From Victivallales bacterium (lineage in GTDB: Bacteria; Verrucomicrobiota; Lentisphaeria; Oligosphaerales; Oligosphaeraceae): DNA of 25,278 nt. The notes beneath the pieces are model-generated. The model was not told the DNA's origin and ran no database searches. It was given only the letters and a program-made list of their open reading frames with translations. The DNA lies in the NCBI GenBank assembly GCA_017963875.1, contig JAGCTA010000353.1:1-25278 (forward strand), given 5' to 3'. The translations under genes and the position numbers were made by a program. Shown here one piece after another: positions 6,357 to 16,800 of the stretch; position 1 is the first letter of the stretch; every line of letters starts with the position of its first letter.

Positions 6357-8336
6357 TTACTTTTTCAACTGGACAAATATGCATTCCAGCGGTGCCAACG
6401 TGACTTTCAACGTGTTTCCCTCAACGGACGGGACAGCGGTGTCAGCCAGTTTGAGATCACCCAATGCAATTGCTGAAGGCGCATTGAATTCAGCAGACGC
6501 GGCTTTTTTCTCATTGCTGTTGACAAGCAACAGCCAGGTATCTCCATCCTTGCCGTATAGCCTTGAAACAACATCATCACCGTCATCCTTGCGTTTCAGT
6601 TCCATCGGCGCATCCACTGAGAGCAGTACATCAAACATATCCTTGATCTCACCAGTATATCTTTTGATTTCTCCAAAGACTTTGTCGTATGGCTCGACAC
6701 ATGATTCATCCAAGGCGCGCCCTCCTTTGGCAACTGTCTTGTCCATGCGAAGCAGATCCGTATATGAATAGGCCACGAGACCATTTGCGCCACCAGCAAT
6801 GCACATCCAAGACATCGCCTTCATCTCCTGATACGTTGGACGACGGCATGCGCGAATTTCCGCTTCTGGCTTGCCATAGCGTGTCCAATAGGCTGCCCAG
6901 TTGAAAATCTGCGGAACCATCCAGTTGGCGCAACAGTTAAACACCTGGTCCGTTGTTGTCCTTGCCCAGTGATATGCACGTGAAGGCACCCCTGAAGGAA
7001 TTGGATAAGGGTCAGTGCCAATGACATCAAACGAGCCGATGTACCCACGGAGTTCAGTGTATTGATATAGCACCGTCCACGTTGGCCTTGACGGATCGAG
7101 TTCCTTGACAAAGTTATATCGCTCAACAAGCATCGGCATGGCTGACAAAGGTGCTTCGTCATTGACATACCATGCTGCTATCGCGGGATGGTCCTTGACT
7201 GCGTCCATCAATTTGCGACATTGGTTGTTTGCCTCCTCCATGGTCGTCAATTTGCCATGCCCTGGATAACAGTCCTTGACACTGTAGAACACTTTGATTC
7301 CATTCGCATACATCTTGTCGAGCACCTCGCGTCTGACGGGGCTGTATGGCATAATGCAATTCATTGGGCTTTCAAACAAATCCTTGAGACATTTCTCGCT
7401 TGATTCGTTGAAATACATCCCCAGCGGGAAGAACGGCTTGCCGTCCACAATCAGACGATTGTATTTGTCGATATAACTCTTATATGTCGGATATCTATCA
7501 ACGCGCTCAAGAGGCACGTCGAGGACTTCCGTTTTAGTTGACATTGGATTCAGCGCAGTGATGTGCAGTTTATAGACGCCTGGCGCATATTTTTTCATCG
7601 GAACGATGACGCTCTGCTCTGCCGTGTCGGCAGGAATAAACGGGATGTCATCAACGGCTGTTCCATCCACCTTTTGCAACTGTATTTTCACCGAAGCCGC
7701 CGCCTGTTCAAGTTTTGCCTTTTCATAGCATTCCAATGCAAAGTAAACCTGCAAGTCCTCGCCATCGCTTATATTGCGATACCGATTGGAAATGCCGCCT
7801 TTCAGAACAGAATCGAATTCTTCATACAGATAAGCATCATCAAACCATGCCTCGCCTGTGCTACCCTGACGGCAATAAACGACAAAAGAAAACTTGGTGG
7901 CCTTTTTTTCCTTAAGTGTCACAGAACTTTCGGCAAGTTGCCATTCGCCGTTGGTATCCTTCAAGCCTTGTGGATATGAACCGCCGAGGAAGCGGTTTCC
8001 GTCTCCCCACCACTCAAGACAAACCGTTGGTCCTGCCCCTTTGATATTCTGGGATTTAACCCAGACACCAAATTTATAATGTTTACCTGGCGTCATTGTG
8101 ATTGACTGCGCGCAAAGTTTATATACCTTGGCATCTGTGTTAACGAAATGCATCGATGCGTTGCCTGAGCGTTTGACAGTCGTATCAATCGAATAGACAG
8201 GGGCTGATTGTCCCCAGTGAATCGCCTTGCCATTCGCATCCAATTCCTCAAAGCCAGGATTCTTGAGCAGATTCTCCTGAGCAATGCCAAGCAGCGACAC
8301 AATACACATCATCACCAGCACTTTCATCATTTTCAT
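6357..8336 (-). CDS. Secreted glycoside hydrolase (clan-A-like TIM barrel) with N-terminal carbohydrate-binding-like domain
   Basis: The 659-residue protein has a signal peptide (to about residue 20). Residues 20-172 match the jelly-roll module common in front of secreted glycosidases: NLLKNPGFEE start, SGNASMHF, GKHYKFGVWVKS and WFDDAYLYE end (CBM4/9-like). A second beta-sandwich spans about 175-280. The barrel starts at RLIVDGKPFFPLGMY (293-308). DHPAIAAWYVNDEAP (E394) fits the acid/base strand of clan A enzymes, and FDVIGTDPYPIP follows. The second catalytic acid could not be assigned confidently. The last ~90 residues resemble a small beta domain. It probably cleaves an external polysaccharide of unknown type. 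GGAG lies 7 bases before the ATG, and a promoter candidate sits about 50 bp upstream. It is the first gene of the minus-strand operon ending at 4743. Confidence 0.75.
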   Translation of the reverse strand: MKMMKVLVMMCIVSLLGIAQENLLKNPGFEELDANGKAIHWGQSAPVYSIDTTVKRSGNASMHFVNTDAKVYKLCAQSITMTPGKHYKFGVWVKSQNIKGAGPTVCLEWWGDGNRFLGGSYPQGLKDTNGEWQLAESSVTLKEKKATKFSFVVYCRQGSTGEAWFDDAYLYEEFDSVLKGGISNRYRNISDGEDLQVYFALECYEKAKLEQAAASVKIQLQKVDGTAVDDIPFIPADTAEQSVIVPMKKYAPGVYKLHITALNPMSTKTEVLDVPLERVDRYPTYKSYIDKYNRLIVDGKPFFPLGMYFNESSEKCLKDLFESPMNCIMPYSPVRREVLDKMYANGIKVFYSVKDCYPGHGKLTTMEEANNQCRKLMDAVKDHPAIAAWYVNDEAPLSAMPMLVERYNFVKELDPSRPTWTVLYQYTELRGYIGSFDVIGTDPYPIPSGVPSRAYHWARTTTDQVFNCCANWMVPQIFNWAAYWTRYGKPEAEIRACRRPTYQEMKAMSWMCIAGGANGLVAYSYTDLLRMDKTVAKGGRALDESCVEPYDKVFGEIKRYTGEIKDMFDVLLSVDAPMELKRKDDGDDVVSRLYGKDGDTWLLLVNSNEKKAASAEFNAPSAIALGDLKLADTAVPSVEGNTLKVTLAPLECIFVQLKK

Positions 8337-8387
8337 AGGTGTCTCCAGTTGATTTACGGGGATTACAATATTGGATCGGTTTGTTTT

Positions 8388-8416
8388 AATATAATCAACA
8401 TAAATGCCGACTACAA
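8388..8416 (-). promoter_or_regulatory. Promoter candidate for the glycoside hydrolase operon
   Basis: On the minus strand, TTGTAG (8416-8411), a 17-base spacer and TATATT (8393-8388) form a sigma-70-like promoter. The -10 matches five of six bases; the -35 is weaker. The predicted start leaves a leader of about 45 bases before the GGAG and ATG at 8336. Confidence 0.4.
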
Positions 8417-8509
8417 ATCAGGTTTTCAGCAGTTTCAGAAAACATTTGAATAAACTGTCGATTTGTATCATTCTAGTTATCATACAAGCAAAAACTATTC
8501 ATCTCCATC

Positions 8510-8538
8510 TTGAATTCCACGGTTGGACATGCTAATAT
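8510..8538 (+). promoter_or_regulatory. Promoter candidate for the glycosyltransferase gene
   Basis: TTGAAT (8510-8515), a 17-base spacer and TAATAT (8533-8538) form a sigma-70-like promoter. Transcription would begin near 8545, about 40 bases before the start codon at 8584. The rest of the 247-bp divergent spacer shows no other feature I can support. Confidence 0.4.
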
Positions 8539-8583
8539 ACAACCATCTACATCCTGTCTCTTTTAAGTAACACATTTGAATCC

Positions 8584-9672
8584 ATGCCAACAGCACTATT
8601 CTGCGACGCATCCTCCATCAAACTCCCAATGACAGGAGTCCAACTTGCTGTCCTGGAGCAAGTGCATGCTCTATCCTCGGTGCTGCCTTCATATATACAA
8701 AGTCATTTCTTCGTACATAAGAACACTTGGCACCATCTTCCAGTATCCAACCAGACAATCGACATCGCAGATTGCCCAAGCAATCCATTGCCTCGGATTA
8801 TATGGCAACAGTTTCGGCTTCCTAATATCCTCAAAAAACGTCAGGCGGATTTGCTCTATGCACTCGCCTATACGGCGCCATACGATTGCCCAGTTCCATA
8901 CATTCTGAATGTCCATGACATTATCGCATTGGAGAATCCAGAACTCTGTTCATGGCGCAATCTATTGCAAATGAAAGTGTTGCTTTGTCATAGCATTCGC
9001 CATGCGAAAAAATGCGTCGTCTCAACAAACCATGGCGCAGACGCTTTGATGCGCGTCTTGAATATTCCGTCAGAACGGATTGTCGTCAATCCTCTTGGGG
9101 TTGACAATCAGTTCTTTTCCAGACCTTCTCCACGTATTCATCCACGTCCATACATACTCTTTGTTGGCAATATAGAACCTAAAAAATCACTGGATACTTT
9201 GCTCGACGCGTATTCGGAAACAGCAGATGACCTGAAAGTCGATCTCGTGATTGTCGGACGCGCCGCATGGAAATCCCAAAAGACGGTTGAACGGCTCAAG
9301 CACTGGAAAGGCCAAGGAATCGTTCATTGGATGAACTATGTTCCCCGCGAGCAACTTCCTGGAATATACCAACATGCAGAAGTACTCATCATGCCAAGCA
9401 TCACCGAAGGTTTTGGACTGCCTGTACTGGAAGCCATGGCCGCAGGTACACCCGTCATCCACTCAAACCACCCCGCCCTTTGCGAAGCCGCTGGAAAAGC
9501 GGGGCTTGCTTTTGCCATCAAAAATACTGAAGAACTGTCAATGCAACTTCGCAGAATGCTTCGTAGCGAAACTCTTCGTCAGGAACTCATTGACGCAGGC
9601 AGACGGCACGCTGCACAGCGTTCTTGGCAACGTTGGGGAATACAGGCGGCTCAATTGATTGAAGATATCTGA
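8584..9672 (+). CDS. Glycosyltransferase family 4-type (GT-B fold)
   Basis: The 362-residue protein has the two Rossmann-like halves of GT-B enzymes. The N-terminal half includes PYILNVHDIIALENPE and CVVSTNHGADALM, typical of the acceptor domain of family 4. The C-terminal half includes PYILFVGNIEPKK (nucleotide-sugar site start), LVIVGRAAWK and the E-x7-E signature EGFGLPVLEAMAAGTPVI (E275, E283), which holds the donor. It transfers a sugar from an activated donor onto a growing glycan at the cytoplasmic face of the membrane. The exact sugar cannot be told. It stands alone, divergent from the hydrolase operon and convergent with the RHS operon. No good Shine-Dalgarno precedes the ATG. The short spacer after it (9673-9714) has only a weak AT-rich pairing (GCAAAA/TTTTGC) and no firm terminator. 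Confidence 0.85.
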   Translation: MPTALFCDASSIKLPMTGVQLAVLEQVHALSSVLPSYIQSHFFVHKNTWHHLPVSNQTIDIADCPSNPLPRIIWQQFRLPNILKKRQADLLYALAYTAPYDCPVPYILNVHDIIALENPELCSWRNLLQMKVLLCHSIRHAKKCVVSTNHGADALMRVLNIPSERIVVNPLGVDNQFFSRPSPRIHPRPYILFVGNIEPKKSLDTLLDAYSETADDLKVDLVIVGRAAWKSQKTVERLKHWKGQGIVHWMNYVPREQLPGIYQHAEVLIMPSITEGFGLPVLEAMAAGTPVIHSNHPALCEAAGKAGLAFAIKNTEELSMQLRRMLRSETLRQELIDAGRRHAAQRSWQRWGIQAAQLIEDI

Positions 9673-9714
9673 ATCTGCAAAATCCCAATCATATCTTTTT
9701 TGCAACGACAGCCA

Positions 9715-10143
9715 TCATTTATTCTTTTCAATCATCTCCCTCATGCGAAAGTAGTTGTTTACATAATCACTCAGGCTACTTCTCAAACCGCTTTCATTGG
9801 ACGACTGGAGCATCTGGCACATCCCCACCGACTGCTCATAGCCGCTGCCTTTCGGGAATTTCGAGCACAATGCAATAATCTGCTGTCCTGTCAAGCCTGA
9901 CAACGGATTTATCCCCTCTTCCGAGCAACTGTATTTCATGATTGCAGCCACAAACTTTGGCCTGTCCTCCCTTGGAAGGCCATCATAAATTTCCAAGGCA
10001 GTTTTCAGCATAGCCTCCTGTGTATCAATAGTAAACGGCACACCATTGTCCGTATGAACCGCCACCTTTTTTCTGCACCCGACAAAAAACGCCACTGCGA
10101 TGCATAATCCCAAAATCAACATAGTCTCAACTAGAATCCTCAT
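9715..10143 (-). CDS. Small lipoprotein; candidate immunity protein for the upstream RHS-hydrolase
   Basis: The start is placed at the ATG 10143, because AGGAG (10154-10150) lies 6 bases before it; a TTG at 10149 would touch the Shine-Dalgarno. The 142-residue product has a lipoprotein signal ending FVGC (C23 is the lipidated residue; F at -3 is less usual). Arg follows the cysteine, so outer-membrane sorting is likely by the E. coli rule. The mature part is mostly helical (DTQEAMLKTALEIYDGLP, RPKFVAAIMKY, GLTGQQIIALC). The pattern loosely recalls small lipoproteins of the DUF6694 kind, but I am not sure of the family. It begins 14 bp after the RHS gene stop, the usual position of an immunity gene, and an envelope location suits protection from a lipase-like toxin. 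The immunity role is inference. Confidence 0.7.
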   Translation of the reverse strand: MRILVETMLILGLCIAVAFFVGCRKKVAVHTDNGVPFTIDTQEAMLKTALEIYDGLPREDRPKFVAAIMKYSCSEEGINPLSGLTGQQIIALCSKFPKGSGYEQSVGMCQMLQSSNESGLRSSLSDYVNNYFRMREMIEKNK

Positions 10144-10157
10144 CTTCAACTCCTTTG

Positions 10158-10892
10158 TTACTGTACTTTCAACATTCTTGCCAAATCACCAATGACAGTA
10201 TGACTTGTCCAATATACGGAATGATTATTATCAAACGTAGTCAGTTTTACCTGCCTTACAAGGAAATCCTGATACAGGAGCGGAAAGGGACTGACATTAT
10301 ATCCCATCTTGAATAGAGTACTCGCCGCCCACACGACAGGATCTCCGTAATTCACGTAGTTGTTCCAGAACCAAAATGGAAAGAGCGGGATAAAACACCC
10401 TAGCGGCGAGCCCATCGTCGCCCAAATTGAGGTATGATACAACGACAAAAACAACGCATCACGTGAAAGGACTGTGCCCCATGAATGCGATATTACAGAC
10501 ACGTTGATATATCCCTTCAACTGCACTGTTGCAAAGCCATCAACCAGGCTCCACAGTCCTATCAAATGATTCAGGCGAGCAGGTATCGGCAAGAATGAAT
10601 AGGAAGATGCGGAAAAACCAGTCCATCTGAACTCGAATGAATCCTGATTATTGATATGATATGCTTTCTTCATCATTTCCTGCATATCATTCGACCAGCC
10701 CTTTTCATGCCACGCCATACCATGCACATATAAAACGGCATTGTTTTTTGTCCTCTTCTGTTCCTCGAACATTTCGCCGACAGAATTCAACGCCAGAATA
10801 TCATTGTATGTTGACAGAAAACGGTACATCGGATAATTGAAGTTCAAGCCTATTCCCGTTCCGACCATCAAGACATCCAGCATTCCAAAAGT
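10158..10892 (-). other. C-terminal alpha/beta-hydrolase (lipase/esterase-like) toxin-candidate domain of the RHS protein
   Basis: These are residues 2271-2514, immediately after the RHS core. NAVLYVHGMAW holds the HG oxyanion-type turn (H2327, G2328). VSVISHSWGTVLS is a nucleophile elbow with S2407 in a G/S-x-S-x-G setting. NYGDPVVWAAS offers the acid D2454, and DNNHSVYWTSH offers H2494 (or H2501) as catalytic base. The order Ser-Asp-His and the spacing fit lipases and esterases. Two very hydrophobic stretches (VLMVGTGIGL; FIPLFPFWFW) could bind membrane. A phospholipase or esterase acting on envelope lipids is inferred; a protease or peptidase of the same fold cannot be excluded. Confidence 0.7.
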
Positions 10893-13800
10893 CCCCTGCG
10901 GGTCTTTCCTATTGACTGGGTCGTTCATGCAGTAGGCATATCTGTTAAAACTCTTCGGTTCGTCCACCTTCTCCAAATACGGGTCTTGGGAAATGAAACG
11001 TCTTAAACGAGGACAGTAAAAGCGTCCTCTCAAATAAACAAGCCCCGAATGCGCCTCGCACCATTCGCCCCAAACCCCAGGCCCTGTTTTCATCTCTCCC
11101 GCCAGACGATTTCCCCAGGCATCATGAAACTCCGCTTCAACCTCATGGTCTTGTCCATTCCACCTGCCAGCCAGTTGCCGATGTCCTCCCAACGGCAGCC
11201 AATCCACATTCGAGTCATCAGCCAGACCCAATGGAATGGATGAGCGCAATATTGTCATGGCGTTCACCTGCCCATCGGCATTTGAAACGCTGTAATCCAT
11301 TATCTGTGGGCATCTGTCATAAATCACCTGTTCATGAAGAAAATTGTATTTTACAATGGATGTCTCACTACCGCGAATCTCCTCCACCTGATGACCGCAT
11401 AGATTGTCATTCACATCATATTGGAATGTTATAATGTCTCGAAAGCCATTGTCGTCATTTTCATAAACGACCTCATCAAGTCTTCCGTCTCCAGACCAAT
11501 GGTAGAATCTCTTCCATTGTTCGCATCCCGTGCAAGATTCTGAAACCAATTGCCCGACCTCATCCCATTGGTATCTAATTTCCTTGGATCCTTTGTCCCC
11601 CGAGCATTTCGTGAGTATGATGCATCCATCCGCATCGAATTCATGATGCAGCACATCTTCCATACCTCCTTTTCTCTGCTTTTCCTCACACAGATTTCCC
11701 AACGAATCATAGCCTCCTTGCCAAAGCCATTCATCTTCATCTTGACCTTCCATGTGAATCCTTTCTTCAATCAGATTGCCAAGCGAATCATATTTCCAGA
11801 AAGTCTCCGACTTAACCATGGCTGAATTATTCAGGCGTGTTTCATGAAGTGCCACTTTCCTCCCGCCGTCATCAAATGAATATGTTCCTTCATAGACTTT
11901 TCTGTCGCCATCCCAAATACTGACTTCATTGACTCGTCCCACTTCATCATATCCGATATTCCTCTGCCAGCCATTCGAGCACCATTCCCGCACGGGACGC
12001 CCGACGGGGTCATAGTCGAAGGCCACCACTAAAGGAGAGCCCAACTCACGTCCTCCGCACCGCGTATATTTTCTTGCACATTCACGACCTTTTTCATACG
12101 TGAAAATCACGTGGCTCAATTGGCTGTTATATTCAACCACCCTATCATCATCATCGTACACATAACATTCCACCACACGGCCATTCATTTCATGGCTGAC
12201 ACGTCTTCCGAACAAATCGCGCTTCCAATCCTCACGTAAAACCACTTCTCCATTCCTCGAAACATGGAAGCAATCGTCATCAAGCCTCTCGAATTCATAA
12301 ATGCAGGATTCTCCTTGCAGAACACGACGCCTGCTCCACTTCCCATCAGCCCCTCGTATGACTTCAACTTGACTGCCATTTCCGCCAATATACTTGACGT
12401 ATTCTCCCAAAATGGAATCGTATTCCCACGTTCTTGCCCGCCCCACAGGCGAGACAGATTGCGTCATGCGCCCAAAACAGTCATATTCCCTCCTGGACAC
12501 ATTCCCATTCGAGTCTTTGATTGCAACCAAAGCGCCGAACAAATCGTGCTCCAGTTCAAAACAAAGAATCCCCTGCGACACTTTTGTCGCCGTCCCATCC
12601 TCGCGCCGTTCAAACACAATCGGCTCGACGCCGTCCTCGCTGTATTTCAGCACGCCCCCTCCACGCTGACGTATGTACGCACATTGCCTCCCATCCGCAT
12701 CACGGCGTTCCGCAACACAACCATAGTCGTCATAACGCCACTGTGTTCGTGCTCCACAAGCATCCACCAAACTTGTGACATTTCCGACACTGTCCCTTGA
12801 AAACTGTGTCAGGCAACCGTCCTCATCCTTCGACCAGATGACCTTACCCATCTCATCATAGCCGTATGAAACAATCTGACCAGCCCCCATCTCCTCCTGG
12901 AGAACCTGCCCCATTTTATCATACACCCAATGATCATGGTTGACTTCAACGCCTTCATCAACTATCGTGCATTCATAATATCCGCCCTCAAGCGAACGAA
13001 CATCCATCACAGTCCCACGCATATAACGGCATGTGGTCACTCTCCCACAGGCATCATATTCCATCAACCTAGCCCTGCTGAAGACCAGTGGGGCCGATGA
13101 AGACAACTGTTCAGCAGAAAACTGCTCTGGCCCAGCCTTTATCAGCACACGCCCAGAGGAATCGAATAGGTTTCTGGTGACAAATCCCCTGTCGTCTATG
13201 GATTCGACACAGATTCCCTGCACATTATACTTTAATTTTGACCAATGGCCCGAATTATCGCGTTCCTCCACTGTTTTTCCATCCAAATCACGCACATACT
13301 CCTTCCAGTTTCCCATGCTGTCACTGATGTAAAGCGGCCTTCCATCGTTGTCTTTCGTGACCTCTGTCGAGGCTGATTCGACTTGACCTGTTGAAGAATC
13401 AATCCAACTAAAGACATTTTTCACAACATTTCCCCTGTTTTCCGCCTCTTGAAAAATCTGTTGTCCGTTACCGTCTGAAATGATGACGCGCTGGTCATTG
13501 TTCTCATAGTCGAATGAGATATCCGTTCCCTTCCCGCATGACATATTCCTCACGCGTCCACCATCATCCTTGGAGACAACCAATTCATTTCCGCTAGGCA
13601 ACACCAGTTCCCTCATTTTTCCATTTTGCATCACATTCCGTTGGAGTGTCCGACCATTAGGCTCGACCATTCGGTTGCAATTACCCATGGAATCGTATGA
13701 ATAATAGGTGATTCCACCATTTGGTGCCGTCCTGCTGAGCATACGTCCATTTTCATCATACGTCCAATATGTCTTGCGCCCCAAGGCATCTTCTTGAAAA

Positions 13801-16800
13801 AGCATATTTCCATGGACATCGTACGAGAACCGTAGTATGCCGCCGTCTGGATTTACCTGTTCAAGAACATTGCCATGCTCATCATATCGATATAGTTTTT
13901 CATTGCCATGCTCATCCGTATGGATTTCGACTCGAGAGAACACATCTCCTTCGATTGTCTCATGTCCACCGATGCCATTGCCGACCGAGACAAGGCGACC
14001 CTGACCATCATACGCATAGGTGTTTATTGTCCAGCCTGCGGCATTGACCACCTTCGTCAGCAGATGAGGATGCTCCCTGTCATCATACCCATAATATCTG
14101 TGCGGGGACGCTGTTCCGCCCTTCTTCCCCTGCCTGACTTCGATCAGATTGCCAATGTCTGAATAGACATATTCCAGGATTGATTTGCTACCGTCAAGAA
14201 ACTCAATTCCAATGATTCTTCCTGATTCGTCCCGCACACGTCTCAAGACATCAGTTTCATCACCGTCCTTTTCCGACAAGAGCACGTCATCTCCATCAAT
14301 CCGCAGACACTTGCCGTCAGGAAAGTGGATTTGCCTTAAGATGAGATTGCCGTAGCAATCCAGCATCACCTCGCCGCCGTCGTCCCCTGCGGCCTCATAT
14401 TCTCCAAGATGCTCGCGTTCAAACATGTATTCAGTGCCATCGCTTCCTTTTAGAACGAATCCAGGAAAGTCATAATAATCCAATGGCACGCCCAATCCAG
14501 CGGAGTTCCAATATGGCTCCAGGCCTGGAAGGGCAGTGACATTGCTGTTAACCGTAGCGCGCAATGTCCATTCGCAGCCTGCGGGGGCATTCCACGAACC
14601 GTTATATGTATAACTGTATCCTCCAGCGTAAACAAGAGAGAATGCAAAAGTCGTCCTATGGCCATCTGGCAACGTCATCGTCACATCCCTGCTCCCGCCA
14701 GTACGCAGGGAAACCTTGCCTCCTGTCAGACTTTCCCTTTGCACCCTTTCATCGTACAACTCAACCTCAAATGAATCCATTGTCATAGTCCAGCCATATC
14801 CCAGTGGACCATTATTCGACAAACTGGAATAACGTCTCCATATTTCAAAGTCAATTCCTTTCAGTTTTAGCGTCCCATCCTTTTCCGCGAACACGACGCA
14901 TCCTAATTTCAAGGGGGCGTCAAGGAAGAAATCAACTGTCTTCAAGATGTAATTCGCACCTGAAATCGCCACCAGTTCCAACGTATATTTACCATTTGGC
15001 ATGCCATTCAAGTCAAGCCGACCCAACTCAGCGTTGTCAACGGCAAGATGCCGCATGGGATAGAGTAGTTCGAGTTCATTTTCAGGCAAAATGGAAGGCA
15101 TGTATGAAAGATACCATTCTCGGTCATGATTTACATAACATTCAAGCAACTTCCCCTGGCCATTTCGCATCCTGAGTTGATATTTCACCTTGTTATCAGC
15201 GGAAACGGTGCCTTGGACATCCAATGTCACATCCTGAACGACCTGTCCCGCCAGAGGGCTGTCAAGTGAAGCGCGCAGTTTTCCGACAGGCTTGTCATCA
15301 TCATCCCCTATATCTGGCTGCCACACACTGCCACCTGCAAAAACACTGTCCAAGACAACGATTGTATCTGCCGAGCCGACATTGCCATAGACATCGCTGG
15401 CAATCACCTGGACGAGGCATACATCACTTGCGCCCTCTGGGACTGGCAAAAACAATTTCGCCATTGACTTGCCTGACTGCGTTTCAAAAAGCAAAGTCCG
15501 ATGAACTGGCTCCATCAACTGAAGTTGAACCACCACAGATGATTCATCTCTGACATCATATTCAACATCAATCACCACCGTATCATCCTGTCTGGAAGTC
15601 ACTGCGTGCAGGTTAACTTCAGGCTTGACATCATCCCATAGGAAACAACGCCCCTCGGCTATGGTCTCTTCCTCCGACGACAGCAAAAGAACAACATCAT
15701 AATATCCTACATTACAACGAGTTCCATCGACACTACATCCATCCCATTTAATCAATGCCTCATTTCCAGTTCCCTCATTTGCCCAAACAGCCATTCCGCT
15801 GGCATCCAGGACATACACTTGCCAAGAATCAACACCTTCCGCATCAAAAGTTATCTCGACAAAACAACCGTCGTCCTCCTGTATGCCATCTCTCTGTTCC
15901 ACCATGAGATTGTGGAGTCTGCATTTATTCATCGAACGCTGGAACAATTCGGAAAACACGCTGCATTGCATAAGTTCGCCTGCTTCATTTCCTCTGTTCC
16001 ACAAGCCTTTGGAAACGGCAGTCCGAATCATCGCCAATGAAGTCATCCATTCAGTGTCTTGGAATTCCAAGTCATTGCCCTGAATCTTCTTATAATCTGC
16101 GATTCTAATTATGCCTATGTGATGCGGTTCTCCATCAGAATCAATCCATGAGCCTGAATATGCGCCCATTGGAATCATCCAATCCAGCCAACACGGATAG
16201 TCCGCGCACATGATTCCGCCACGACCATCGCCAAATTGTCCATAAATAAAATCGCAGGAGCCTTCCATTTCCTGTGAAAACAGTCCCAATGGTGATTCAA
16301 GCCATCCACTGCATACGCCATGTAGGAAATCCGCCGCAACGGCATTCTGACCAAGGCTCATCGTCAGGGAAAGATTTCGGCTTGCCACCATGACGCCACA
16401 CGCTCCAGCCTGCATTTCCAGACGTTCAACCTTCGACAGCACATTACCAACCATTTTTCCCCTTGGACACAAAGCAATTTTTGAAACGCGGAGTTGTTCC
16501 TTGGGAGATTCGCCATAGCAGTGTGCTGCCAGACGTCCAAATCTATCCAAACGCCTCCTCAATTCTCTTGTGCATTCAATAATCCAATTGTCGTCTTGAA
16601 TATCATCCTTCCCTAAACTGCCGCTAGAGATTGCATACGTGGCTGTGTCGCCAGCGCGTATAGAATCTGTCACCTGCTCTATAACCTCATCTCCTCGCAC
16701 CAGCCGAAAACGGACAGTCAAATCCGTTCCAAAGAGAATGGCCTCAGTACTTCTGCATCTTTCATTTGCGCTCGTCAATTCAGCCAACAGATGCCATCCC

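Noticed and set aside
9673..9714. Bidirectional terminator between the glycosyltransferase and lipoprotein genes
   Set aside because: Only GCAAAA/TTTTGC can pair, which is too AT-rich and weak to claim.
12264..12800. A 178-residue plus-strand frame inside the RHS gene
   Set aside because: It overlaps a clearly coding YD-repeat region on the other strand, has no recognisable domain, and has a Cys/Pro/His-rich composition typical of antisense frames.
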